In this document: positions 1 to 11,503 of the stretch, one piece after another
How the letters are laid out: the number at the start of each line of letters is the position of its first letter
Numbering within the stretch: the stretch's first letter is position 1
Origin: Clarkia xantiana subsp. parviflora
Lineage: Eukaryota > Streptophyta > Magnoliopsida > Myrtales > Onagraceae
DNA: 64,000 nucleotides
Direction of reading: 5' to 3'
Assembly: GCA_036873135.1 (NCBI GenBank)
Contig: JAPTYO010000017.1
Location: 8,246,001 to 8,310,000, forward strand
Program-made: the position numbers and the translations under genes
Notes under the pieces: model-generated
Database searches by the model: none
What the model was told of the DNA's origin: nothing
Seen by the model: only the letters and a program-made list of their open reading frames with translations

Positions 1-742
1 GAACAAAATTTTCAAAATCGAATTCAACTCAATTAAATAGGGAAGTCATGTTTTAAAATCCAAATGTTTTTGAACTCCGGTTAGCATACACAGTGCTCAA
101 GGGTTTACTAATATTCACATATTAACTAAACCTTATTGCCTCGTTACGATCATGGGGATGGATCTCGGATATACATGTTTTTGGGACTGGTATAATTAGT
201 GGGCTGAATTGCAATTGTTTATTATTCTATATATATTTATGCATGCTTAGAACTGTCGTCTTGACTAATTCAAGCTAGCTGGAAATTGCATGTTGTGGGC
301 TGAGCCCAGGTTAAATATATGGATTGGGCACTAGGATAAACATGCTGTGATGGTTGATATTGCCTAGGATTCATGTCTAGATGTTGCGAAATTGAATATA
401 AGCATGAATTGCAAATCAACCCCTATTGTTTATTTTAAAATAGAAAACCAGTCGCCAAATGTGTATGATTGATGTGAATGTTGCATGTTTGACACATATG
501 CTAGAATGTTAAGGATGTAGCTGCATGTGATAATTTACTTAGGAAGTAGAATTATGTATGCAAGCATGAGTTCCTCGGAACATTAGACGCATGAAGAGTA
601 AGCATGTGTGTAATTTGTATGATGAATGTCACTTGCGTATGATAATTTACATGGAATGTAGAATTGTATATGCATGAAGTAAATTCATCGGAAATTTTTT
701 AAAACATAAAAGGGCCTTAGGAAAGCCAAGATCGGGTATAGT
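1..742. other. AT-rich sequence, no gene seen
   Basis: I see no ORF of note, no LTR terminus and no repeat structure here. The sequence is AT-rich and looks like ordinary plant intergenic DNA or an old, unrecognisable repeat. Confidence 0.5.
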
Positions 743-752
743 TTTTTTAAAA

Positions 753-905
753 GGGTTAATAACCTAGGAAATGTCTGAAGTTTGGCTCATGTTAACCGAA
801 GAAGTCTGAAGTTTCAAATGTTGATGTGAGAAGTCTGAGGTTTCAACTTTGTGGATATAGAAGGTCTCCGTTAATTTTTTTTCCGTTAAAACTAACGGAA
901 GTTGG
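753..905 (+). repeat. left terminal inverted repeat of the MULE
   Basis: It pairs with the reverse complement of about 1950-2094. Matching blocks include the GTCTGAAGTTT, CATGTTAACCG and TTTCAACTTTGT motifs in the same order. Confidence 0.7.
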
Positions 906-1949
906 TCACATGCTTGGCATGTGATTGGAAATAAAATAAAATTCCCAAAATGTCATTCTATCAAAGTGTGCCCCTCACATGCTTGAAGTGAAAAGACAAA
1001 AACGCTCTTAAAGCCACCATGGCTCCGGCCACCGCCACTCCGGCTCCGGCGACCACCACCATGACTCCGGCAACCACCACCCCGGCTCCGACGACCACCA
1101 CCCAGCTCCGGCGACCACCACCTAACTCCGGCGACCACCCCACAACTGCGACGACCAAATCGGAGCCACCGCCCCGATTGGGCCCAAATCGAAGCCACAA
1201 AACTTACGGGCGTACCTATTAGGGCATAATCAGTTGGAACAAAGCTCCGATCCAATTTTAACATCAGTTGGAACAACATATCCATATAAATGAGGCGTAG
1301 CGAGAGAAACTAAACATAAGATTTGCTTAAAAGCTGAAAAAAAAATGAAAGTGAACTCCATGGCAGCATACTCACATCCTGCATGATAAATTTTTCTGGG
1401 AATGGAACTTTACTGAGAATGGAGAAGAACCCAGAAAAATCCAGATTTAGAAACGACAAACAGCCCAGAAAAGTCGTGATTTTGATTTCATCTTCCATCA
1501 ATTCGAATTCAGAATATCATCCATAGGGAAGTAAGAGATTACCAGAATATCGGCTCAGCACAAGCTAATCTTGTAATTCTCCTCTTCTAAGAAACTGCGG
1601 TTGCTCTCTGCGTGAAGAAGACGGCTCAAGCTGAGTGTTATAGTGATGTGTCGACGATTCGGGGAACGACTATTATTCTGCTACCGTCTGAAATTCAAAG
1701 GGGCGTACCAGAGCCACAAAGCTCCGATTTAGGCGCAATCGGAGCCGTGTGGTGGTCGCCGGAGCTGTGTGGTGGTTGCCGGAACCGAGATGGTGGTTGT
1801 CGGAGTCGGGTGGCCGCAGTCGGGTGACGGTGGGCGGAGCCGGTGGTTTTAATTTGACTTCAGGGGTAATTTTGTCATTTCACATTTTCTCAAATATAAT
1901 ATTAAATAAAACAAAATATTAATAGGGGCAAAAATGTCATTTCAAACAA

Positions 1950-2094
1950 TTCTGTTAAATTTAAGCCTAAAAATGGACGGAAAACCTTAAATCGACAAAG
2001 TTGAAACTTCAGACCTTCCATTTTAACTTTTGAAATTCTAGACCTCTCCGGTTAACATGGGTCAAACTTCAGACCTTTCATAGGTTATTAACCC
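1950..2094 (-). repeat. right terminal inverted repeat of the MULE
   Basis: This is the inverted partner of 753-905. The outer 60 bases match with only scattered substitutions, and the inner part is more diverged. Confidence 0.7.
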
Positions 2095-2104
2095 TTTTTT
2101 AAAA

Positions 2105-3590
2105 TTCCCGTTCCGGTAATTTGCGATAAAACCGTTTTAAAAGACTGATCTATTGGATTGAAGACGACGATAAACGTGAACTCTTTCACAACCCCGTTCC
2201 GTTGGTTTACTGGTGGTCGGTTTGGTTTAGATGACTGAAGAATTGTTATTTGTCGTATTCCATCTTAATAGATATCTGATGTATGCAATTTTTTCTCAAA
2301 ATGTTATTGTCTCCTTGATTGTGCATAATCATCAATGTGTGAGATGGTTGAATTAGTACGATTCGATATTCCGCGCAATCTTGATGGTATGAATTATGAT
2401 GAATAATAAGGAGTATGTGTTGAACTCTCTACTACGATTCCGAAAAGTGGGGAGGACAATCTATATGACTTTGACAATGAGAGATGAATGTAATAAATTG
2501 TTTCCCCAAGCATGGGAGTGGTTCTTTGATGAACTGAATGTGTATGTGGTGATACATTCAACCTTGGTAAAAAAAAGGTTGAAGAAGACTTCAATAGAAA
2601 CCAGACAATATTACAGCTTGATATTCATTTGCATCCGCCACGGTGGAAGCAAGGGTGCAAAAGCAAGAAATGTTTTGGTTGAATGTGATGGTCTTCTCTC
2701 TTTTCATGGATGTTGCCGTAAAACCCGCATCAGATCTTCATAATGAAAGGTCAACATGAAAATATGTATATGGTTATATGATGTTGACAGGACTCAACGA
2801 CCTTGAGCCTAATCAAGTACAGGAACCACAGTAGTAAAAGGGAAAACTTCTCTGCTCATCATACTGGGTTCGAAAGAAGCCAATCTCTATCCGCATATTA
2901 TGGAAAGAACTAGACCATAAATGTCCTATACGATAATCTGGTGGGTTATACCCCGTTAGTAAAGTGCGTCTCAAATACACCTTGTAAGTCATGTGCATGA
3001 AGCTGTAAAATGTTTTATACGGATACAGATCATTTGATGTAATTCACTTGTGAATTTAGTCAGATGTGATATTCAACATGACTTAAAAGTTCTCGACTAT
3101 CTATGCGACAAGAATGGATCAATACACGAATTTCATATCAAGAACCCTATCATTTTCATTTATCGTTCGTTTGAGTTACCAAAATTTTGGTTATTTCGAG
3201 ATTAGGAGTTATCGAATAAAGTTATTGTTGCTCGAATCGAAGCACAATTTGCTTATCAATTTAACGCTCCCGATTAAACGGGAATTATCCGAAACGAAAC
3301 TACAAAACCTACGGGGTAGAACCAAAATTTTCAGCCAGGTAAAAGAGAATAAATGAAACTAAATGACACACATACTCCGTCATTTCAGTCGGGACAACTG
3401 AACTGAACATACTCATCAATTGCGTAGCTAGATCGAAAGATTTAGTATTTCTTAATTATTAGTACTCCATTAAATGAAATGATTAGTAATAATCATGTAC
3501 GAAACCGATTAAATTAAAACTGGATTAAATTTAGAAACGAAACGATTTACCTTAGGGTTAAACCTTGGTAAATGGAGCCTAACATCGCAA
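2105..3590. other. AT-rich intergenic sequence without a supported gene
   Basis: Short ORFs at 2396-2743 and 3114-3356 have no recognisable domain and AT-driven composition. No LTR ends or inverted repeats were found. Confidence 0.4.
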
Positions 3591-4333
3591 GTGAACCTCG
3601 AAAGATGGAACACATCGTTTCAAAGTACGAATTTAATGATGAAGTGCTTTGATAAGTAAATGCTGAATTTTTGTTTGCATCCCTTAGGGATTGACTTATT
3701 GATAACATTTACAACGGTAAGAAGTATGCTTCATAAGCTACCCCGACCTTGTAAAAGTATCAATTGACGCACAAGGTGAAAACCTAAAACGCTCAGTTCG
3801 TAGATGGGATAAAATCTCTGAAATAGGTTTGCAAACAATGAAGGATTAAGTCGGTTAAACGATTTTCCTTCTACAAGCCTTGAACGAAAGTCAGGCTAGG
3901 CATTCATTTCACATCACACACTTCATATAGCAAAGTTTGAAAACATAATGTTAGAGTCAATCCATCATACGTTCCCTATGGGATGAATGAAAGATGACTC
4001 ACGTTTATGTAAGACTTTGTTCCAATAAAATCGGTATGACACGCAACCATAAGAGCTAAAGAATGATAATGAGTTAAATCATATCATCATGCGACATTAA
4101 AATGGCGCATTAAACAAGTATTCGGACCAAGAGTACGGTGGCTACTCTTTGAACATACATGTTTATAGCTTTGAAAACGGTATCGTGGTCGAACGTGACA
4201 CATTACACCTCTTGAGGACGAACTTTCAATGCATGGAAATTTAAACAAATATAATCTTGATTAAAAGATGCAGTTTATCATTGAAATTTAAGTCCCACTT
4301 AATTCGAGTGGGAGAAAGTTTTGAACCGGCAAC
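3591..4333 (+). other. left flank of the gypsy insertion, possibly decayed copia interior
   Basis: This stretch ends at GCAAC, the target site of the gypsy element at 4334-13167. Sequence resuming at 13173 is copia-derived, so this flank was contiguous with it before insertion and may be the decayed upstream part of the same copia element. No copia protein motif is readable here and no 5' copia LTR was found upstream. The 12-mer TCCCACTTAATT at 4290-4301 recurs inside the 5' LTR (see findings). Confidence 0.35.
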
Positions 4334-4949
4334 TGATGGATATGTGTCCCACTTAATTAATACGTGTAGAGAAGTCAAGTTCGCGCATTGCCAATATGGA
4401 TGACGGTTACCGCTTGCTTTTGAACCGTCATCAAACCGCTTTAAAACCGGGTCCGGTCCCAAGGAAGCCTACAAATAGGAGGCCTTGGCCACCCATTTTC
4501 ACACATCCTCTCATTTGCCCAACTTTGGTATTTTGAGCTCTGACTTCTCTCTAGAAATACTTTCTCTCTCTAGAATTACCCTTTTTAGCCCAATTATGAC
4601 TTAGGCATCGAAGAGGGCTCCACTAGCACCACCCCCCCTCTCCGTACTAGTACTGGCCCTTCGTGCAGGAACCAGGGCTCCAGACGTTCAGACGTGTGCA
4701 CAAACTGCCATCCGCTTTCCTGAGACACATCCGCTTTCCTGAGACACATCCGCTTTCCTGAGACACATCCGCTTTCCGAAACACAGACTCCTTTTGAGAC
4801 ACAGACTTTTCCAAGGCTCAACGATAAACCGAACACTCGTCATCGGCACAAGGCGAAAACATCTTTCAGACGAAGGGTGACAGCCTAGAAGCCCGCTCAA
4901 CCACTCAAACAGACGCGTCCGCACGACCCAGTTCATCCAGGACGCAACA
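4334..4949 (+). repeat. 5' LTR, internally deleted
   Basis: It is 616 bp against 805 bp for its 3' partner. About 219 bp of U3 (matching 12379-12597 of the 3' LTR) is replaced by an 11-bp filler. A 19-bp unit ATCCGCTTTCCTGAGACAC has one more copy than in the 3' LTR, which exactly explains the net length difference. The TATA box TATAAATA of the 3' LTR (12707-12714) reads TACAAATA here (4470-4477), so this LTR may be a weak promoter. Confidence 0.88.
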
Positions 4950-4950
4950 T

Positions 4951-4968
4951 TGGCGCCGTCTCCGTGAT
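4951..4968 (+). promoter_or_regulatory. primer-binding site
   Basis: TGGCGCCGTCTCCGTGAT lies one base after the 5' LTR. The TGGCGCCGT core is complementary to the 3' end of plant tRNA-Asp-like primers used by Tat/Athila elements. The exact tRNA is inferred. Confidence 0.65.
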
Positions 4969-4998
4969 TCGAACAAAAAGATACCATACCGCAAAGAC

Positions 4999-6684
4999 AT
5001 GACGAGTGATCGCAACCCTCCCGAAGAGGTTAATGCGAGAAATGCAAGGAAAAGGCCTGGACATCCTAAGACTTCTCCGCCAAGCAAAAAAGCAGGAGGT
5101 CAAAAACCAACCGGAAGCCAGCCGGGGCCTTCCTACATACCGAGAGCTACTTCCGTAGTTTCATCCATGCCAACCGAGGATGTGCCCAATGCACAGCACA
5201 ACCACCAAGAGCCAAATGACGAGTATCGTCCACCCCAACCTGGTTTTCAGCTAGAGATACATGATGATGATAAATTTCAGTCAGAAATGCCCCAAGGCAA
5301 TCAACAAGGAACAGGAGCAAACCCGATGCCTTCGGTTACTTCAGCAATGATGGCTGCGCTGGAAGACTTACTCGCATTCCTCGAGTCACTGAAAAGTCAA
5401 GGATATGCGGCCCAACCACCTCCAACCACCCAGGAACACGCTGCGCCGACAAGAGAAACGTCGCAAGACACTACCCGCCAAGGCCGTCCACTCCAGGACA
5501 GGGACCAACATGCAGAAAATGCCTTCCAGCATACAAGATATGAAGCGGCACATCCATACACCCCTTCCCAAGGAGCCCGTCATTGGAGGAATGCAAGAGA
5601 CTTTGACGCTGAAAGCGAGAATTCATACAACCAAGAAGTGTACGTTGCAATGCACAAAACCGATGACACCAACTTGGAGTATGCCGACATAAAGGATGCC
5701 GCCTTTAAAGATGTCATTGATTTTTCATCAAAGGACAATGAGCACGTTGCATACCACGACGCCTTGCCCATAACCGCGCAGAAGCCAATAAGAAGACAAC
5801 TGGGATTCTTCCAAATCCCTGTTGCCACATCCAATGCTTTCTTCACGCCAACAAAAAATGCATCCTTCGCACAATTCGACCAAGGAGTCCTCCAATACAA
5901 AGGTGTCAACCCACCTCCACCTGTCTCTCCTACAATGACGACCGCACTCGAAGAATCCCTTGCATTCCGAAAGATATCAACGAACCAAGGATACGCCCTG
6001 CCATCACCACCTCTGCCTCCAGCCAACGGACAAGTTGAGGCGACAGGGACAAAGTCTCGAGTCACAAGTCATCCAGACGCACTGCACCAAAGAATAGAGG
6101 GGCAATGCACGGAAGATACCTTCCAGTACCAACAATCAAGGCACGGAGCTGCACGCTCATGCAATCCGTACGTGATAGCACAACACCAAAAAGAGGCATG
6201 GAAACAACCTCCAAAGCAGAATCAAACAAAACCGCCCTCAAGCGGTCAGAAAGGAAGAAATTGGCAGCCTCAGCCGAAAAGGCCTTTCAAAGAAGATTTC
6301 ACAGACTGCATTCCATTGAATGCACCACTATCCGTGATAATGAAGAAAATGAAGGATGCGAACATATGGAAAGAGCCGAACAATTTCAGAAAAGGTCCGC
6401 TGGGGAAAGACAAAGACAAGTGGTGTGAAAACCACGAGGACTTCGGCCACGAAACGGACAGCTGTGTCAGCCTACGTTCCCGCATTAACAGCTTTGTCCT
6501 CAAAGGCGAATTGGAGCAATTCGTCGATCAAGGCGACAACCCTCCAAAGAAGGCTCAAGCAGAGTCATCAAAAATACACAAGGAAGGTCCTTCTACAAGG
6601 ACAAGCCAAGACGATGCTGACATCTGTCACAAGGAGGGACGGAAAAACCTGTTAGTGACGATGACGTCCCAATCACGGGATTGA
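4999..6684 (+). CDS. rearranged gag-like protein (561 aa), capsid core missing
   Basis: This intact ORF of 561 codons starts 50 bp after the 5' LTR. The start MTSDRNPPEEV matches the gag start of the element at 47706-58800 ([11 protein letters not shown]). Residues 1-200 are the proline/glutamine-rich gag N-terminus. The retrotransposon-gag capsid core that follows in the relative is absent. In its place are about 115 residues of unrelated sequence (after WRNARDFDAESENS) and then a second, diverged copy of the N-terminal module (about residues 313-405). The C-terminus (from about residue 437) is gag again, with a zinc-knuckle-like CX2HX4HX4C (C476, H479, H484, C489). Without a capsid core it probably cannot assemble particles alone. 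The open frame suggests youth or selection. Confidence 0.7.
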   Translation: MTSDRNPPEEVNARNARKRPGHPKTSPPSKKAGGQKPTGSQPGPSYIPRATSVVSSMPTEDVPNAQHNHQEPNDEYRPPQPGFQLEIHDDDKFQSEMPQGNQQGTGANPMPSVTSAMMAALEDLLAFLESLKSQGYAAQPPPTTQEHAAPTRETSQDTTRQGRPLQDRDQHAENAFQHTRYEAAHPYTPSQGARHWRNARDFDAESENSYNQEVYVAMHKTDDTNLEYADIKDAAFKDVIDFSSKDNEHVAYHDALPITAQKPIRRQLGFFQIPVATSNAFFTPTKNASFAQFDQGVLQYKGVNPPPPVSPTMTTALEESLAFRKISTNQGYALPSPPLPPANGQVEATGTKSRVTSHPDALHQRIEGQCTEDTFQYQQSRHGAARSCNPYVIAQHQKEAWKQPPKQNQTKPPSSGQKGRNWQPQPKRPFKEDFTDCIPLNAPLSVIMKKMKDANIWKEPNNFRKGPLGKDKDKWCENHEDFGHETDSCVSLRSRINSFVLKGELEQFVDQGDNPPKKAQAESSKIHKEGPSTRTSQDDADICHKEGRKNLLVTMTSQSRD

Positions 6685-7363
6685 CAACAAGAACTTTGAA
6701 GGCAATAATTGAAAAGGAGATACACGTCTCCTGGAAAAAGAGACAACCGCAACAAAAGAGGTCATTCCAGTCAAATGCCCAAAGGCTCAAAGAGACCAAT
6801 CTCGCCAAATGTGTTCCATTGAACACACCGTTATCTGTCATCTTGAAAGAAATGAAAGAAACCAAGCTGTGGAAAAAGCCCTCCAAATTCCACAAGGGAC
6901 CATTGGAAAAGATGAAAGCAAATGGTGTGAAAATCATTAAGTATACGGCCACGAAACCGAAAGCTGTGTTGGACTAAGGTTTCACGTAAACAGCTTGATC
7001 TTAGAAGGAAAAATGAAGAAGTATATCGACCAAGGCAATAAGCATCCAGGGAAACCTCGTGTGAAGTCTTCAGAAAAAGGCAAGGAAAAAGAAAAGGCGG
7101 ATGATAATCAACCTATCGCCAAACGCCAGAAAAACAACGTCACTTATGGAACCAATTGTGACAACTTATACAATTCTTGGAGCATGAAGGCAGAAGCAAC
7201 AAATTTCAAACTCCCGGAAAACAAACTTCACCGCCCACTAGAGCCAACGACTGCCTTCCTTGGCAAAAATGTTGAAGAACAACACAAGCAACGTAAAACT
7301 GGGGGGCATGACATCAACATTTGTTCATCCCAAAGGCGGAGATTGAAGAGCTCAACATGCTAG
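6685..7363 (+). pseudogene. second gag C-terminal module, broken
   Basis: This repeats the C-terminal module of the preceding [20 protein letters not shown] parallels [17 protein letters not shown] upstream, followed by a zinc-knuckle-like WCENH...GHETESC. It is broken by a single-base frameshift near 6905 and a TAA at 6938-6940 inside the knuckle. After residues resembling ILEGKMKKYIDQ the frame stays open to 7363. The tail contains a further GHDINIC remnant and resembles the second gag-like tract of the element at 47706-58800 (TAFLG..., GHNTNMC). The module has therefore been duplicated within the element. Confidence 0.65.
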
Positions 7364-7840
7364 ATGCATTGAGAAACTATGTGGCACATGGCAGAGTCAA
7401 CTGGCCAACAAATCACTTATGAGGACGTCAAACACATCAGCAATCCCTTTATCTCCCTTATCTCCTTTTTCGCATATCTATTTTAAAATCTTTATAGATG
7501 AAGTACAACTTATGCTTATTAGCCTCAGTACTTTTCAAAAGAAGTGATCAGTAGAAGCTTTCTTGTAATCCGTTGTGCGAACTCCAAATATCTAATAAAG
7601 GTTCAATCTACTTTCGTAGGTACATTATTATGACGCATATTACCTTGTAATAACGCCAAGTAGCAACTACGCAGATATTAATCGCGTCAACAACACAAAG
7701 CCTCAAGCATTCTATACGCGCAAGACTAAAAATCGTGTCGCGGTAATAAATAAGGCGTGGGCATGACCCAAGGGCAGATCATGCACTATTAAAAGATGAA
7801 ACAATAAAAACCATCAGGAAACAACGATACAAATGCCAAG

Positions 7841-7866
7841 CGACTTGGGGGGCACCAAGCTGACAA
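7841..7866 (+). other. conserved G-rich hairpin sequence
   Basis: CTTGGGGGGCACCAAG can fold as CTTGG/CCAAG. The same hairpin and its 3' extension (CTGACAA.TGCTCGGCATTC) recurs at about 22281-22320 in the element at 19386-29587. Confidence 0.4.
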
Positions 7867-8359
7867 ATGCTCGGCATTCTACCTAACATATATACATACC
7901 TATCATGATCCGCACATATCGCGTCCGCACTCAGGGAAGTTTCCTACACAAACAAGGAATCCTTGTATCAGATTCCCTTACTTTATTTATTATATGCATG
8001 ACTAAAAAGAAAATTTCATGACTCCATACTTTTGCAAACTTATAAAAATGGCGATTATCTGACAAAAGCAACTCTGTTCGTAGGTACATGCTACACTACG
8101 ATTACTACATGAGAATTACGCCAAGTAGTACCCTATGCACAAAAATCTACTTCAACAATACAAGCTAAGCATTGTGTTCAAGAAGGGATTTATGGTATAC
8201 AACGCCAACATATCAATTATCTACACCAACAAGGGAGTTTATTTCTCCATTCATAACATTGGCGTCTATCTCAAGAAGGTGCCGGCAACACAGAGCCATC
8301 GCGCTATGTGCACAGTCAACTTATATATCGCAATGACAACTTGCGGATTATCTATCAAA

Positions 8360-8565
8360 ATGACGACTAATCCAGAGGCGTCGACTACAAGCAATACTTT
8401 GGAAAAACACCAAGGTCTACTATCAAAATGACGACTATTCCAGAGGCGTCAACTACAAGCAATACCTTGGAATAACACCAAGGTCTACTATCAAAATGAC
8501 GACTATTCCAAAGGCGTCAACTACAAGCAATATCTTGGATTAACACCAAGATCTACTATCAAAAG
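8360..8565 (+). repeat. tandem array, about 68-bp period, three copies
   Basis: Units start ATGACGACTA at 8360, 8428 and 8496. The reverse complement of the same unit forms the array at 54130-54330. Confidence 0.8.
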
Positions 8566-8640
8566 TAGCATGTTGAGGTATCCTCTTTGTAAAGACAAAC
8601 CCCATGTTTACTTCTAAAAAATGACATGCTGTGACATCTC

Positions 8641-8800
8641 TTGTTAGATGACAATCCCATACTATGAATTCCTATTTAAAAGGGTTCACTCTATACGGCG
8701 AACGTCCTCTTGTTAGATGACAATCCCGTACTATGAATTCCTGCTTGAGGGTTCACTCTTTACGGCAAAAGTCCTCTTGTTAGATGACAATTCTGTATTA
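8641..8800 (+). repeat. tandem array, about 68-bp period, CCTCTTGTTAGATGACAATC units
   Basis: TTGTTAGATGACAA starts at 8641, 8710 and 8777. The unit is homologous to the 66-bp array at 53478-54040 (reverse complement) and to 23698-24010. Confidence 0.75.
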
Positions 8801-10868
8801 CAGATTTTCAAACCGTGTTGCATGGTTCCTGGACGCAGAAAGCATGCATCACAATTCATATTTTCAAAATTGTTACGTGGTCCCTGGACGCAGGAATCAT
8901 GTATCACAAATATTTTTTCAAATACTTTATCAAATATTTTATCAAATATCTTATGTATCAAATATTTTATCAACACGGTTTTTGCGTGTATCACGAGCTT
9001 TTTTAGGGTTCACAAACATCTTTTATAAAACCAAAATGTTTTTACGTATGCTTCCCCAACGCGGGTTGATACACGCTGGCAGGTGCGCACCCTGTTTAAA
9101 ACTCATAAAATTTACAATTCGAGTCTTGTACAACGTCGCCTTAGAGTGGAACTAAGAGACGGTATAAACTAGTATCTTGCTTAGCCAAGATAACACCTTT
9201 CAAATACACTACTTGTTAAGAAATATTGCTATACGCAAAATACTTGGCAGGTTGCAACATATATAGCGGCAAGCTATTCAAGAAAGAAGGGCAACATGCG
9301 TAATGCATCATGCAAGCAATCAGGAGAGCATCTCAAATCATCAATCAAGAAGTGGCCAATGGTCACGGCTGCGGAGACTAAATCTATGATTACTAGTCAT
9401 CCACATCAAACAAAAACCTACAATGCGCAAGTCGCAACATCCTATGCTCTATCCATCTTGCCATGTCTTGGAATATAACCAAGAGGGGCGATCATAACAC
9501 TCAACAATGAGCGACATACAGTCGCAACTACAGACATCATGTTCATCATCTAAGGATATCTATCCTATCTTCCAAGTCCAAAGCATATGGACGGCATAGA
9601 TAACTCAAGGTATGGAATATTACTAACAAGTTATCACATGATTATTATTGAAAACAGGTCCAGGTGACGAAATATCATGCAAGAAAAGGCATGAACAAAG
9701 AATTATCAACACAACATCAAAGGGTTCAACATGTTGGAAGCAGACAACCCGACACCAACCAAGAGTTAACATCATCTCTAAGGACCTATGGCAAATAATT
9801 CATAACATCAAATGCAATGTCGTCATCCACACAAAGGACACGACAAGAATGATTGTTTCAACATTCAACACAACATAGCTCTTCAACATAAGGGCGACAA
9901 TCAGCAATATGGGCATCAAAATCAGCAATCAACAAATACTTACCTCAATAGGAGTAACGCTCCTCCTTGGGCCGGTCCCTCGACCGAGGGGCAGAAGACA
10001 CCACTGCACAACCCTCAACTCTATTTCCTTTATCACAAGAAGGAATTAGCACGGTCATGCTCGGCATAAAGAACTAAGAGTCGCTCGAGGAACGCGCCCC
10101 TGCATCGGATCTTTCGAGAATTATGCTAAAAACAGAAACTGCAACCAGCAATAACTTGGAAAATTAACAAGTTCAAAGAAGATACATTGAGATGTCTTAC
10201 TCACAAGCCCTTTACCGCGACCGTGTCCGAAGACTCCAGAGTAGCGGGGGCACTTGTATGGACATTCCTCCCAACAAATGGATTTCTGTACACATCAGCT
10301 ATCTGCAAAGACAAGCTTTTTCCCATCAAGATGGAGATAGTGGACTTACTCATGGTAACAGCCGTGGGAAGACTAATTCTGACAAGAAGACAGCAAGATC
10401 TGATATCTTGGAAAATGTAACCAACAATCCAGTCAGTGCGCAAACACGCACCAACACTTATGCAAACATTTATGCAACAGACGCTCCATGTGAGACAACC
10501 ATGTACGTACAAGACTCGTTAGTCTTCGTGCAACAAGTAACAAGCATCACGCAAGGGGGGCAACCTCTTCAACACATTAACCTTGCATGACAACACCGAG
10601 CTCATACTCGCAGCATACAAGATTACAATGGTGGAATATTTTCTAAGTACTTTGCTCAGGATGACAGTCAGCATATTGCAAGCTGTCAGCATACAACCAC
10701 GTGTCAGCATATTATCAGGAGTTGGCATATAACCTGTGTTCGCATCAAGCATACGGATACAGCATACATAGCCAGGGATGGTGAAAAGATTTTAAGTGCG
10801 GGGGAAAATACGCACACATAGTGTATGTACATACATGTTGACAAGAATGCATGTCGACAAGGAGAAAA

Positions 10869-11290
10869 TATTTTCTAAGTGTTTCCATGTACGTACATAA
10901 ATGTCGACAAGGGGAGAATATTTTCTAAGTGTTTCCATGTTCGTACATACATGTCGACAAGGATGCATGTCGACAAGGAGAAAGTATTTTCTAAGTGTTT
11001 CCATGTACGTATATACATGTCGACAAGGATGCATGTCGACAAGGAGAAAATATTTTCTAAGTGTTTCCATGTACGTACATACATGTCGACAAGGATACAT
11101 GTCGACAAGGAGAAAATATTTTCTAAGTGTTTCCATGTACGTACATACATGTCGACAAGGATGCATGTCGACAAGGGGAGAATATTTTCTAAGTGTTTCC
11201 ATGTACGTACATACATGTCGACAAGGATGCATGTCAACAAGGAAAAAATATTTTTTAAGTGTTTCCATATACGTACATACGTGTCGACAA
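10869..11290 (+). repeat. 66-bp tandem array, about seven copies
   Basis: TTTTCTAAGTGTTTCC recurs at about 10871, 10921, 10987, 11053, 11119 and 11185, with a diverged copy at 11251. The spacing is 66 bp except for a shortened first unit. Each unit has two ATGTCGACAAGG half-repeats. Because 66 is a multiple of 3, several frames on both strands stay open; these ORFs are artefacts. Confidence 0.85.
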
Positions 11291-11503
11291 AGATGGATTG
11301 CATACAACAAGTAGCTATGCCTCCTAAGCACACCTACGACGCTCATCGACAAAACTCATACGACGACATCTATGGTAACAAGCATTAGATATCGTTTAAA
11401 TATTTTCTAAGTGTTTTAACATATTTGCAGGCAACGACCGACGGTCTATACATGATGCTCAACAATACATCGCCTAAGCTATCATTACCAACATACAACC
11501 ATT

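Larger units (their letters stand above)
743..2104. mobile_element. Mutator-like (MULE) non-autonomous DNA transposon
   Basis: The element body is 753-2094. It begins GGGTTAATAACC and ends with the inverted complement GGTTATTAACCC. Both ends are bordered by the same 10 bp, TTTTTTAAAA (743-752 and 2095-2104), which fits the 9-10 bp target duplication of Mutator-like elements. The terminal inverted repeats run about 150 bp. Further inside, GC-rich blocks of CCGGCGACCACC-type repeats at about 1019-1222 and (inverted) 1700-1860 extend the palindrome. No transposase is visible, so it must be mobilised in trans. The Thr/Pro/Ala-rich ORF inside the left arm is a by-product of this repeat. A Pack-MULE that captured a proline-rich gene fragment is possible but not shown. 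Confidence 0.75.

Noticed and set aside
1019..1222. Thr/Pro/Ala-rich 67-codon ORF
   Set aside because: It lies in the arm of a transposon and mirrors an inverted copy at 1700-1860. Composition is low-complexity.
2396..2743. 115-codon ORF
   Set aside because: No domain, no splice or promoter context and no relative in the window. I could not support it as a gene.
10792..11388. Long ORFs on both strands (up to about 186 codons) over the 66-bp array
   Set aside because: They are open only because the repeat length is a multiple of three. The translations are the same 22-residue unit over and over with no start context or domain.
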